64,000 nt of DNA, taken from NCBI RefSeq assembly GCF_045055315.1, contig NZ_CP173677.1, forward strand, positions 1,922,001 to 1,986,000. Reading direction: 5' to 3'. Below, one piece after another: positions 37,613-46,539 of the stretch (position 1 is its first letter; every line of letters begins with the position of its first letter). A program made the position numbers and the translations under genes. Source of the DNA: Brachymonas wangyanguii (GTDB lineage Bacteria > Pseudomonadota > Gammaproteobacteria > Burkholderiales > Burkholderiaceae_C). The notes beneath the pieces are model-generated. The model saw only the letters and a program-made list of their open reading frames with translations, was not told the origin of the DNA and did not search any database.

Positions 37613-40600
37613 TCACTCCACAACAAACCGCAGCTTGCTGGCATCTTTGCCTTTGCTGCGGTCGCTGATGAGCGCATCGAAGCGCTTGCGCAGGTCGTCC
37701 GGCGTGGCTGGCGAGCCGCCTTGCAGCAGCGCCTGCTTGATCTCGTCGCCCTTGACCTCGATCTTCTCCAGCCCCGACAACGCCTCTTGCACGGCGTTGG
37801 CGAACTCCTGGGTCAAGGGGGCCGGTAGCGTGCGTGAGGCCAGGAATGCGTCGATCAGTTTTTTGCTTGCTGCGGGCAACAGGCCCAGGCTCTCCTGGGT
37901 AAACGGGTCTTCCAGGTTCTCCAGCAGAGTTTGCTGCCAGTTGGCCTGCAATTCGTCCAGGTCATCGTCCAGCTTGTGCAGGCGGTTGGCGGCGGGCAGC
38001 AGTTCCAGTTGCTCGGCGGATGGGCGGAACTGGCAGTGCGGGCAGACGGCAGTCGTGACCAGCGTTGGCTCATCCAGCGAGGAGCAGCTCTTCAGGCCGT
38101 TGAGGGACTCTTCGAAGGCGGTGAGCTGGCTGGTGGGCATCAACGACACGCCAGCCAATACACGCAGTGCCAGCAGGCGCTCGTCACGGCGCAGAGCATT
38201 GCGGGTTTTGTCTTCGGCCACGCCAAGCCGCGCCTTGCTGTGGCTGGCGATATAGGCGGTGATGTAGTCCTTCTTGAGCTGGCCCAGCATTTGCCGGTAC
38301 TCAGAAGCGTGTTCGGCGGAGCGGTCCTGGCTCAGCTTGTCTTGCAGGGCTTTACGGGCAGCCTCGGCTTGCTTCACCCATGGGTGATCGGTGGGCAGCA
38401 CCATCTCGGCCTGGGAGAGGTAAGACGCCGTGCTACCCAGATCCACCACCAGTTCGAGCAAACGCTCGACGGCGGCCAGGATCTCCAGATTTTTCTTCTG
38501 GCTATCCAGGTCTTCCTGCGTGACGCGCAGGTTCTTGAGCTTGCCGACGGTGTTATACGGCGCCAGCGACTCGGTGAACTTCTTCAGCGAATCGAGCCGG
38601 GCGTACCAGTCTTTGGCTTCTTCTTCGCGCAGCAGGTTCTGGCCCCAAAAGCCGAGTTTGCCTTGCTGCAGGTCGGAGCCGGCCTTGAGCACGCGCGGCA
38701 CCAGCGCGCTGACTTTCTCTTGCAGCTTGACGACGGGTTCGGTGTCGCCTTGGCTGGCTTTCTGAGCCAGGCCGGTCGGCAGATCGAGCAGTTCGAACAA
38801 GGTGCGCAGCACGGCGAGGTTGATCTCCTTGGGTGCCTCGACGTGCTTGAACTGCTTGAGTTCCTCCAGCGAGCGCTCTGCCAACTGGGCCAGCTTGCCG
38901 GAGTCGATCTTGTCGCCGGTGATCGACAGCACAAGGTCGCCGGAATAAACCAGGCCGCCCATTACGGTAACCAGCAGATCGGGTTCCAGCCGGTACTTGA
39001 TCGGTGCGAAATATTCCACATCAGACGTGCCCGACAGCAGCTCACTGCGGTTGAGCACCTGGCCGTGGCCTTTGGCCTTGAGGCGGTTCAGCACCTCTTG
39101 CGCGTAGCGGGAGCTGGCGGGGTCAACGCGGTCGCCATCGAGCAGCTCCAGGGCATCGAGCATGGCTGCGGCATCCTTGGTGCGCGTTCCACCTGCCAGT
39201 GCGCGCAGCGCATTACCCACCAATTGCTTGCGGTTGGCCTCGGTGACCAGCACCGAGAACGTGGGGTATTCGGGCGCGATGTCGGCAAAGCGCTGGCCCA
39301 GTGCCAGGCCAGAGACGATGTTCACCACGTCGCGGAAGTTGATGCGCTCTTCCGGCCCCAGGCGAGCCCGCTCGCGCAGGGACACGCCCTTGGCCCAGTC
39401 CTGTAGGGTCTTGGTCTTGCCCTGGTAGGTGACCTCGAACGCGGTCATCTGCTTTTCTTGCAGCCACTTGCTCATGGACCGCAGCGAGTCCTGGGCTTTG
39501 GACAGATAAACGGCCTTCGCGCCACCGCTGGCGGTGGACGCCAAATCCAGTGCCGCCGCGTATTGGGACAGGTAGCGCTTGTAGTCTTCGTCGGGGGACT
39601 TCAGGCGGAAGAACACCTCGTCCGCCAGGTTGGCGTCGCTGAACTTCGGCCGGTCGAAGGGCTGGATGAAGTAGATGTAGAAGTCGCGTTCGGGCTGTGC
39701 CGTGGGCCGGTCATTCGGGGCGCCAAAGAACAGGTAGCCCATGCGCTCGACGCGGCGCTCCTGCCACTCGATCTGGTACTGCCAGATCTGAAAGCCGGGG
39801 TAGCGCAGGTCGTCGCTGCACTCCATCAGCGCCTTGATGGCGCTGTAGTAGGCGCGATCCAGCGCGTCGTCGGACAGGGCCTCGGCGCGCTTTTCGATCT
39901 GCGCGTCGTAGTCGATGTCTTTCTTGAGGTCGAGGTAGTACTGCTCGGTGTCTGGTGCCTTGGAGATGAACTGGCCGTTGACGGTCTTGAGCACCTCGCG
40001 CATCACGGTCTGCACCATCGACAGCAGGTTCTCGGCAGGATCGCCGGGCATGTCCTCCACGCCTGGCTGGAACAGGCACAGGGCGTCGCGCAGTTCGGCG
40101 GCGGTGGGGCCAATGGGCACGTGAATGTCGCCGCCGGTGGTCAGGCGGTGGACGGCCAGCGCGTTGATGACGCGCAGCGCCATGGCCTTGTACGCTGGGC
40201 GCGTGAAGGCCTGCTGCACGCGCGATTCCAGCACCTCGGAGACGCGCATCACTTCCTTGATGTTGGGGTCGGCGCGCAAGACCGAGTTGGCCTTGATGGT
40301 GTTCCAGAAGCTTTCGTAGCTGATGAACAGCGGCTTGTCGGCGGGCACTTCCTGGTCGAGGATGGCCAGCATGGCGGCCTCGATGGTCTTGAGCGCGCCG
40401 CGCTTTTCGGTGAAGTGAATCTGCTCAAAGGTCTTCAGGTAATCCGGGTGAACCGGGAACAGCCGCACGTACTCGTCCATGCGCTCGTTCATCGAACCGT
40501 AGAACTTGGCGAACGGCGTCAGGTACTCGCGGATCTTGTTTTGCTGGTCGGCAGTCTTCTTGAGCAGGCGCGCGGAGACGACGAAGCTGACGTCCTGGCG

Positions 40601-41353
40601 GTCGATCAGGATCTGCGTGAAGCGCTCGTTGACCCGGCGCATGCTGTCGGCCACGTGCTGGAAACGCACGCTGTCGAAGATGGCCTCCTGCACACCGGCC
40701 ACGAAGCGGAACTTCAGGTGCTTGGTGACTTCGCCGATCTGACGCAGGATGGCCAGATCCTGCACCAGCTCATGATCGCGGCGGGACTGCAGGTACTCCA
40801 GGAACTCATCGACAACGAGCAGCACGCCCTGGTCCGGGAATTTCTCGCCGAACGCGGCCATCATCTCCTCGAAGGAGTCCTTGTTGTTGAGCTCCTTGTC
40901 GGCCGTCGGGAAGGTGTAGTCGACGCCGAGCTTTTCGAGGAAGCGCTCAAGCTGCAGGGTGATGATCTGTCGCAGGGGCATCTGCAGCCCGCCCACCTCG
41001 ATGCGCAGCACTTTGAAGCGGCCAGCGATCGGGGCAACCGCCTCGGCCACCTTGGGGTGGCGGATCATCGGCGCGTAGGCGGCATCCTCTGCCACCAGCG
41101 ACAGCACCGACATCAAGTGCGATTTACCGGTGCCGTAGTTACCTACGATCAGCACGCCCTTGTGATCGACCGAATCGTCGAAACTGAGCTGGGGAACCAT
41201 GAGCTTGGAGATCCGCTCGGCCATGTCGTCGGAGATGACGTAGGTCGCGACGAGCTTCTTGGCCTCGTCCGGGCGCCCGGCATCGAGCAGTTGAATGACT
41301 GACTCGATCTGCTCGAACTGAATCAGATCTCCGTATTTCATGTTCTTGGCCAT
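37613..41353 (-). CDS. brxC: BREX ATPase BrxC (PglY-like, DUF6079)
   Basis: Large AAA+ ATPase core component, 1246 residues. Walker A GNYGTGKS (~71-78), Walker B LLVVDEFLEYL (~174), long helical middle and a CPHC pair near 1104 suggesting a zinc site. The start has GGGAAAAG upstream and lies 38 bases after brxF. BrxC is shared by all BREX types; next to brxF and before a PglXI-type methylase it fits type 3. Confidence 0.92.
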   Translation of the reverse strand: MAKNMKYGDLIQFEQIESVIQLLDAGRPDEAKKLVATYVISDDMAERISKLMVPQLSFDDSVDHKGVLIVGNYGTGKSHLMSVLSLVAEDAAYAPMIRHPKVAEAVAPIAGRFKVLRIEVGGLQMPLRQIITLQLERFLEKLGVDYTFPTADKELNNKDSFEEMMAAFGEKFPDQGVLLVVDEFLEYLQSRRDHELVQDLAILRQIGEVTKHLKFRFVAGVQEAIFDSVRFQHVADSMRRVNERFTQILIDRQDVSFVVSARLLKKTADQQNKIREYLTPFAKFYGSMNERMDEYVRLFPVHPDYLKTFEQIHFTEKRGALKTIEAAMLAILDQEVPADKPLFISYESFWNTIKANSVLRADPNIKEVMRVSEVLESRVQQAFTRPAYKAMALRVINALAVHRLTTGGDIHVPIGPTAAELRDALCLFQPGVEDMPGDPAENLLSMVQTVMREVLKTVNGQFISKAPDTEQYYLDLKKDIDYDAQIEKRAEALSDDALDRAYYSAIKALMECSDDLRYPGFQIWQYQIEWQERRVERMGYLFFGAPNDRPTAQPERDFYIYFIQPFDRPKFSDANLADEVFFRLKSPDEDYKRYLSQYAAALDLASTASGGAKAVYLSKAQDSLRSMSKWLQEKQMTAFEVTYQGKTKTLQDWAKGVSLRERARLGPEERINFRDVVNIVSGLALGQRFADIAPEYPTFSVLVTEANRKQLVGNALRALAGGTRTKDAAAMLDALELLDGDRVDPASSRYAQEVLNRLKAKGHGQVLNRSELLSGTSDVEYFAPIKYRLEPDLLVTVMGGLVYSGDLVLSITGDKIDSGKLAQLAERSLEELKQFKHVEAPKEINLAVLRTLFELLDLPTGLAQKASQGDTEPVVKLQEKVSALVPRVLKAGSDLQQGKLGFWGQNLLREEEAKDWYARLDSLKKFTESLAPYNTVGKLKNLRVTQEDLDSQKKNLEILAAVERLLELVVDLGSTASYLSQAEMVLPTDHPWVKQAEAARKALQDKLSQDRSAEHASEYRQMLGQLKKDYITAYIASHSKARLGVAEDKTRNALRRDERLLALRVLAGVSLMPTSQLTAFEESLNGLKSCSSLDEPTLVTTAVCPHCQFRPSAEQLELLPAANRLHKLDDDLDELQANWQQTLLENLEDPFTQESLGLLPAASKKLIDAFLASRTLPAPLTQEFANAVQEALSGLEKIEVKGDEIKQALLQGGSPATPDDLRKRFDALISDRSKGKDASKLRFVVE

Positions 41354-41391
41354 ATGGTTTTCTTTTCCCTACTCTCTGTTTTAAGTTCAGG

Positions 41392-41847
41392 TCAAATTTC
41401 AAATACGACCACACCGTCGCGGCTGTAGTCACGATGTTCCGGATGGTTCATGTCGGCGTACACCAAGCGATCTCCGCGCAACTCGCCAGGCCAGATGGCC
41501 ACGACACGCTTGGAGTGAGCTAGCCGCCTGACGAGGTCAAGCGGGTTGATCTGCAGGCTCGGCTCGAATAACAACTCGAGGTTGTCGAGCACCAGCGGGT
41601 CTTCAGTGCGTTCCCTGTCCGCGATCTCCCGCAGGAGCTCACCGGCTGAGAAGCCACGCTTACTGTTTGGCGTGGCGGCAAGTCGGCGCCCCAGCTCCAT
41701 GCCGACGTTGAGCGGCTCGATATTGAGCTTGGCGCTGAGTTGGCGCAGCAGTTGGGTCTTGCCACTGCGGCTGGGACCGACCAGCAGGATCAGCTTGCTG
41801 TTGAGGTCGCCGATTTCGCCGATGAGTCGTTCGAGTTTTGCGAGCAT
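41392..41847 (-). CDS. brxF: BREX-3 P-loop protein BrxF
   Basis: A 151-residue small ATPase that marks type 3 BREX. Walker A GPSRSGKT (~24-31), Walker-B-like PLVLDNLELLF (~91) and a C-terminal arginine-rich segment. ATG 41847 is preferred over the ATG two codons earlier, because AAGGGG then sits at a six-base spacing. First gene of the operon; promoter must lie in the AT-rich gap above 41854. Confidence 0.88.
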   Translation of the reverse strand: MLAKLERLIGEIGDLNSKLILLVGPSRSGKTQLLRQLSAKLNIEPLNVGMELGRRLAATPNSKRGFSAGELLREIADRERTEDPLVLDNLELLFEPSLQINPLDLVRRLAHSKRVVAIWPGELRGDRLVYADMNHPEHRDYSRDGVVVFEI

Positions 41848-41853
41848 ATGCAT

Positions 41854-42205
41854 CCCCTTGGCACTCTACAACCACAAGCCAAGTGCGTTGTGACTGAGTT
41901 GGATCAGCAAGCAGCTCGGTTGCCATCCTGACTGGATCTTGAACTAGTCTAAAGCGGATTGTCGCAGAAAGTAAATAACGTCTCCAAAGCACCTCCAGAT
42001 CCACAAAAATCAGGCAAATTCAACATATATGAATTATTTTACATTAAATGTATGACATATATTAATTTTGAAATAACATTTCCATATCAACCAGTCGATC
42101 ATTTTTATTACATAATTAGCAGACAACTAGGGAAGTAAATTAAAGGCACTAAAATAAATCGCCTATCAAAACTACTTATCATTCGACAGAAAAACTTCCA
42201 CCCCC
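41854..42205. promoter_or_regulatory. AT-rich divergent control region of the BREX operon
   Basis: 352 bases with no gene. From about 41940 to 42200 it is far richer in A/T than the surrounding chromosome. It must carry the promoter for the minus-strand BREX operon and possibly for the plus-strand DUF2254 gene. A 13-base palindrome TACATTAAATGTA (42040-42052) sits in the middle of several TATA-like stretches and is a candidate operator. No convincing -35/-10 pair could be fixed by eye. Confidence 0.55.
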
Positions 42206-43468
42206 ATGCTCACCCAAACCAAACTCTGGCTAACCGACCGCCGCACCAGACTCTGGTTCACCCCCGCCGTCACCAGCCTGGCCGCCATCCTGCTGGCGCT
42301 GGGCGCGGCCGTGTTCAACCAGTGGGTGCCCGACAACTACTTCCCCAACATCGAGCGCGAGACGCTGGACGACCTGCTTAGCGTGATCGCCTCCAGCATG
42401 CTGGCGGTGACCACCTTCTCGCTCGGCATCATGGTGTCGGCCTTCGCCTATGCCTCTGGCAGCGTCACCCCGCGCGCCACCGAACTCGTCATGGGCGACG
42501 AAGGCACGCGCGTGGCGATTGCCAGCTTTCTGGGCGCCTTCATCTTCTCGCTCATCGCCAAGATCGCGCTGGGACTGGGCTACTACGGCCAGGCCGGGCG
42601 CTTCATCCTGTTTGTCGGCACCGTGCTGGTGCTGCTCTACCTGATCATCACCCTGATCCGCTGGGTGCGCACCCTGTCCTCGCTCGGCCTGCTTGGCAAC
42701 ACCCTGGCCAAGATCGAAAAAGCCGCCCAGACCGCCATCGACGACTACCGTGCCCACGCCAGCATGGGCGCCCTCAACGGCCCGGAACAGCCCGCCGCCG
42801 GCACCCCCATCCTGGCCGATGCCGTCGGCTACCTGCGCCACATCGACCTGCCCGCACTCAACAAGCTCGGCAGCAGCCTGCAGGCCCCGATCCACGTCCG
42901 CACCCGTCCCGGCGATCTGATCGGCCCCGACACCGTACTCGCCATCGTCGCCAGCCAGATCGATGCCGACACCGCTGCCAGCGTGCGCCAGCTGTTCATC
43001 GTCAGCCAGGAACGCAGCTACGATCAGGACCCGCGCTTTGGCCTGCTCGTACTCAGCGAGACCGCCCAGCGCGCCCTCTCCCCCGCCACCAACGATCCCG
43101 GCACTGCCATCCAGGCCATGACCATCATGACCCGGCTGCTGGTACGCCTCGGCCAGCCGGTGGATTACAAGCAGCGCCAGAACGTCCCGCAGCTGCCCTA
43201 TGTCACCCTGCTGCCGCTGCACACCGACTGCCTGATCCACGACGGTTTCGACCCCATTGCGCGCGATGGTGCCGGCCTGCTGGAAGTCCTCAGCCGCATG
43301 CAGCAGCTGCTCGCCATGATCGCCAGCGCCACGCCCGCCTTGCAATCCGCCGCCCGGACCCAGGCGGCCACCGCGCTGGCCCACGGCGAACGCAACCTGC
43401 CGCTGCCACAAGACGTGCAGGCCTTGCGCACCCTGCACCAGCAGCTGCACGATCCCGCTGCCCACTGA
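42206..43468 (+). CDS. DUF2254 membrane protein
   Basis: 420 residues. Four hydrophobic helices in the first 170 residues (including a loop with MVSAFAYASGS, ~73) followed by a soluble C-terminal domain with SQERSYDQDPRFGL (~269) and LSPATNDPGTA (~292), the DUF2254 hallmarks. Function unknown; probably an inner-membrane protein. It is the first backbone gene beyond the BREX island; the next gene starts 15 bases later. Confidence 0.85.
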   Translation: MLTQTKLWLTDRRTRLWFTPAVTSLAAILLALGAAVFNQWVPDNYFPNIERETLDDLLSVIASSMLAVTTFSLGIMVSAFAYASGSVTPRATELVMGDEGTRVAIASFLGAFIFSLIAKIALGLGYYGQAGRFILFVGTVLVLLYLIITLIRWVRTLSSLGLLGNTLAKIEKAAQTAIDDYRAHASMGALNGPEQPAAGTPILADAVGYLRHIDLPALNKLGSSLQAPIHVRTRPGDLIGPDTVLAIVASQIDADTAASVRQLFIVSQERSYDQDPRFGLLVLSETAQRALSPATNDPGTAIQAMTIMTRLLVRLGQPVDYKQRQNVPQLPYVTLLPLHTDCLIHDGFDPIARDGAGLLEVLSRMQQLLAMIASATPALQSAARTQAATALAHGERNLPLPQDVQALRTLHQQLHDPAAH

Positions 43469-43483
43469 CCCCAGCTCCCGCCC

Positions 43484-44518
43484 ATGGATTCACTCTCCCA
43501 ACTCGTCCTCGGCAGCGCCCTGGCTGCCACAGCTGCCCCGGCACGCCACCGCCGCGCCGCCCTGCTCGCCGGCGCCGCCCTCGGCACCCTGCCCGACCTG
43601 GACGGCTTCGTCATCTCCGCCATTACCAGCAACCCGGTCCATCTCATGACCTGGCACCGTGGCGCATCGCACTCGCTGTTCCTGCTGCCACTGCTGGCCT
43701 GGCTGATCTGGTGGAGCTTCAGGCAGCGCAACGGCCGCGTCGCCCAGGCCCCACGCGCCTGGTTCTGGGCCATCTTCCTGCCGCTGTTCACGCACCCGAT
43801 CCTGGACGCCTTCACCTCCTACGGCACCCAACTGTTCTGGCCGCTGCCGGTGCATCCGGCCATGTGGTCCAGCCTCTTCATCATCGATCCGGCCTATACG
43901 CTGTGGCTGCTGCTCGCCGTGATCGCCGCCTGGTGGCTGCGCGAGCGCAGGCTGGCGCAGCAGCTGCTCGTCGCCAGCCTGATCGTTTCCAGCAGCTACC
44001 TGGCCTGGTCACTGGCGGCCAAATCGATGGCGGAGCATGCCGCACAAGCCACGCTCGCCCCCATGGGCCTGGCCGAGGCACCACGCTTCTCGGTGGCGGC
44101 ACCGTTCACCAGCCTGCTCTACCGCGTCGTCGTCATGACACCGGACGGCTACCTGATCGGGGATCGCGCCGTGCTCGCCGACCAGGGCCCGATGCGTTTC
44201 AGCGCGCATCGCTCCGACACCGCCGCGCTACAGGCCGCCAGCCACATCCCCGCCGTGCAGGAGCTGAGCTGGTTCAACCGCGGCTATATGCGCGCCCAGG
44301 TGCGCGATGGCCAACTGGTGCTGAGTGACCTGCGCATGGGCATCGACCCGAACTACAGCTTCAACTTTGCCGTGGCGCAACAAGCTGGCCAGCAATGGCA
44401 GGCGCTGGACATGCCACAACGCGTGCGCGCCAGCGGCCCCGGAGCGCTGTCACGCGCCAACCTGGGCATGCTCTGGCGCGGCACCTGGGAGCGCGCCCTG
44501 CAGGGCACGCAGGGCTGA
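43484..44518 (+). CDS. YdjM-like membrane-bound metal-dependent hydrolase (DUF457 family)
   Basis: 344 residues. Starts MDSLSQLVLGSALA, followed by LGTLPDLDG (~37) and WHRGASHSLFL (~56) with conserved Asp/His ligands, and a later FTHPILDAFTSYG (~104), all typical of LexA-regulated YdjM/DUF457 proteins. Several membrane helices, then a C-terminal periplasmic-looking domain. It is in tandem with the DUF2254 gene and convergent with the PepSY gene. Confidence 0.82.
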   Translation: MDSLSQLVLGSALAATAAPARHRRAALLAGAALGTLPDLDGFVISAITSNPVHLMTWHRGASHSLFLLPLLAWLIWWSFRQRNGRVAQAPRAWFWAIFLPLFTHPILDAFTSYGTQLFWPLPVHPAMWSSLFIIDPAYTLWLLLAVIAAWWLRERRLAQQLLVASLIVSSSYLAWSLAAKSMAEHAAQATLAPMGLAEAPRFSVAAPFTSLLYRVVVMTPDGYLIGDRAVLADQGPMRFSAHRSDTAALQAASHIPAVQELSWFNRGYMRAQVRDGQLVLSDLRMGIDPNYSFNFAVAQQAGQQWQALDMPQRVRASGPGALSRANLGMLWRGTWERALQGTQG

Positions 44519-44527
44519 TCCCCTGCT

Positions 44528-45055
44528 TCAGCGGTTCTTCTCAGCCGACAGCACCTGGCCGCTGGCGGCATCCACCAGCACCTCGTACTTCTGCTGGGGC
44601 GTCACGACATCCACTTCGTACAGCAGCTGGCCTTTCTCGCGCTCCAGATCGACCTTGACCGCCTTGCCACCGGCGTAGAGTGTTTCTGCATTGCTGGCTG
44701 CCTGGGCGGCAGACACCTTCACGCCCTGCAGCTTGTTAGCGGCACCGCTGGCATGCTTGTCCCGCGTGGACAGTACCGCGCCATCGACGGCGTCAATCTT
44801 GACCTCGTGCTTGCTGTCAGCGCCCAGCAGCTTGACCTCGTAATAGGCCTGCTGCTGGCCCTGTTCCAGCTCCAGTTCCACCGCCTTGCTGCCCTGCACC
44901 TGCAGCTCGGCGGTGACCAGTGCCTGCTCGGCACTGACGCGAATCGCCTGCAGCTGGCTGGCATCCAGGGAACTGGCCAGCGCCACGCTGCCCAGGGCAG
45001 ATGCGCCCAGCAGGGTGGCCAGAATGGTCGTGGTGATACGGTTACGGGTAGACAT
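44528..45055 (-). CDS. Exported protein with two PepSY domains
   Basis: 175 residues from ATG 45055, which has AAGGAG at a six-base spacing; the adjacent ATG 45058 is too close. A signal peptide covers about residues 1-30 (ends in VALA). Two PepSY repeats follow (about 35-95 and 105-172), each with a YEV...D(A)...G(Q/A)VLS pattern. PepSY proteins are thought to inhibit or modulate periplasmic proteases or metal uptake; the role here is not defined. Confidence 0.85.
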   Translation of the reverse strand: MSTRNRITTTILATLLGASALGSVALASSLDASQLQAIRVSAEQALVTAELQVQGSKAVELELEQGQQQAYYEVKLLGADSKHEVKIDAVDGAVLSTRDKHASGAANKLQGVKVSAAQAASNAETLYAGGKAVKVDLEREKGQLLYEVDVVTPQQKYEVLVDAASGQVLSAEKNR

Positions 45056-45159
45056 CATGAACTCCTTGTAGTTGCTGCGGTGGCATGAGGGCCACCGACA
45101 GCGTCATGATGTGCCGCCAACCTTAGGGCTGGCTGATGGCTGGCCGCCGTTGCCAGCCG

Positions 45160-46425
45160 TTACAGCAGCCGGAACGCCGCCATCGCCACCAGCGTGGGCG
45201 GAATCGCGGCCACCAGCAGCCAGAAGAAGTGGATCGCGCCGTTCGGGAAGTGTTCCTTCAGGATCGCGGCACCGGCCGGGTTGGGCGCGTTGGCAATGAG
45301 CGTCAGGCCACCGCCAGTCACGGCACCGGCCACCAGCGCCAGCTTGAACTCTTCGCTCAGGCCGTCCACCAGCGAGCCCAGATAGGTCAGCGCAGCGTTA
45401 TCGGTAATCGCCGTCAGGCCGGTAGCCACGAAGAAGACCGAATCGGCACTCAGGCTCATCAGCAGCGGCTGCAGCCACCACTGCTGCAGGCCGCCCAGCA
45501 CCACCAGGCCCGCCAGGAAGAAGGCCACCAGCAGCGCCTCGCGCAGGATCAGCGGCGACTGGTGGCGCGTGTAGGCGGTGGTAAAGCCGAGGAAGAACAG
45601 CAGCAGGCCCATGAACACCACCGGATGGTGCGCCGTGATCACCACGCCGGCCAGGAACAGGATGTGCACCAGCATCACGATCAGCGGCACGCGTGCCGTG
45701 CTGGTCTCGGTATCGGGCTTCAGGCGCACCAGTTCGCGCTGCAGGATCAGCGTGATGGCCAGCGCGTTGACAAACACGGCAATCGCCGCGCGCCAGCCAA
45801 AGTGCGTGAGCATGTAGGTGATGTCCCAGTTCCACTTGGCCGCCACCATCAGCACCGGCGGCGCGGCAAATGGCGTCAGCACGCCGCCAATCGAGATGTT
45901 GACGAACAGCACGCCCAGCGTGGCGTATTTCAGCATGCTGCTGACGGGCTGCTTGAAGATGGTGTCACGCAGCATCAGTGCGCCCAGGGTCATGGCGGCC
46001 GGCTCGGTGATAAAGGAGCCCAGCAGCGGCACAAAGGACAGCAGCACGAAATACATCGCCATGGTGCGCGGCAGCGGCACCAGACGCGCCAGTGCGTGCA
46101 CACCGGCCGTGGCCAGGTCCAGGATCGGGCGTGTAGCCGCCACCACCATGATCACGAACACGAACATCGGCTCGGTGAAGTTGCGCGATTCGACGTATTC
46201 CAGCGCCTGCTGCGGGCCGGTCAGCGCCAGCATGACCAGCACCATGACCATGGCCCAGAAGCCGAACACGACCTCGACTTCGCCCAGCAGATGCCAGACG
46301 CCGCCATGGCGCGGATTCTTGTGCGCCAGATCGTGGAAGAACTTGGTGGAGAAGGTGTGCAGCAGCGCCAGGGCAAAAATGCAGGCAGCCACGATCTGCA
46401 CGGTAGAGGGATTGAGGGTTTCCAT
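45160..46425 (-). CDS. Putative Na+/H+ antiporter (ArsB/NhaD-like superfamily)
   Basis: A 421-residue membrane protein with about eleven helices. The start METLNPSTV at 46425 is chosen because upstream in-frame residues are polar and unlike the family. Motifs such as ITEPAAMTLGALML (~137) and TAITDNAALTYLGS (~335), with a buried Asp/Asn pair, resemble ion-transporter superfamily antiporters. The ion is inferred only from family resemblance. Confidence 0.8.
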   Translation of the reverse strand: METLNPSTVQIVAACIFALALLHTFSTKFFHDLAHKNPRHGGVWHLLGEVEVVFGFWAMVMVLVMLALTGPQQALEYVESRNFTEPMFVFVIMVVAATRPILDLATAGVHALARLVPLPRTMAMYFVLLSFVPLLGSFITEPAAMTLGALMLRDTIFKQPVSSMLKYATLGVLFVNISIGGVLTPFAAPPVLMVAAKWNWDITYMLTHFGWRAAIAVFVNALAITLILQRELVRLKPDTETSTARVPLIVMLVHILFLAGVVITAHHPVVFMGLLLFFLGFTTAYTRHQSPLILREALLVAFFLAGLVVLGGLQQWWLQPLLMSLSADSVFFVATGLTAITDNAALTYLGSLVDGLSEEFKLALVAGAVTGGGLTLIANAPNPAGAAILKEHFPNGAIHFFWLLVAAIPPTLVAMAAFRLL

Positions 46426-46539
46426 AGGGTCGACAAAACTCCGCGTGGCGGCCCGACCAGCGCAAGACAAACCTGTCAGGCACCCCATGTGCCAGACACC
46501 CAACTGATGATTTTAACCTATCACGTAGACCAATTTCTG

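Noticed and set aside
22205..41847. Type 1 BREX
   Set aside because: No BrxB, BrxL or large type 1 PglX is present; BrxF and the SNF2-like BrxHII point to type 3.
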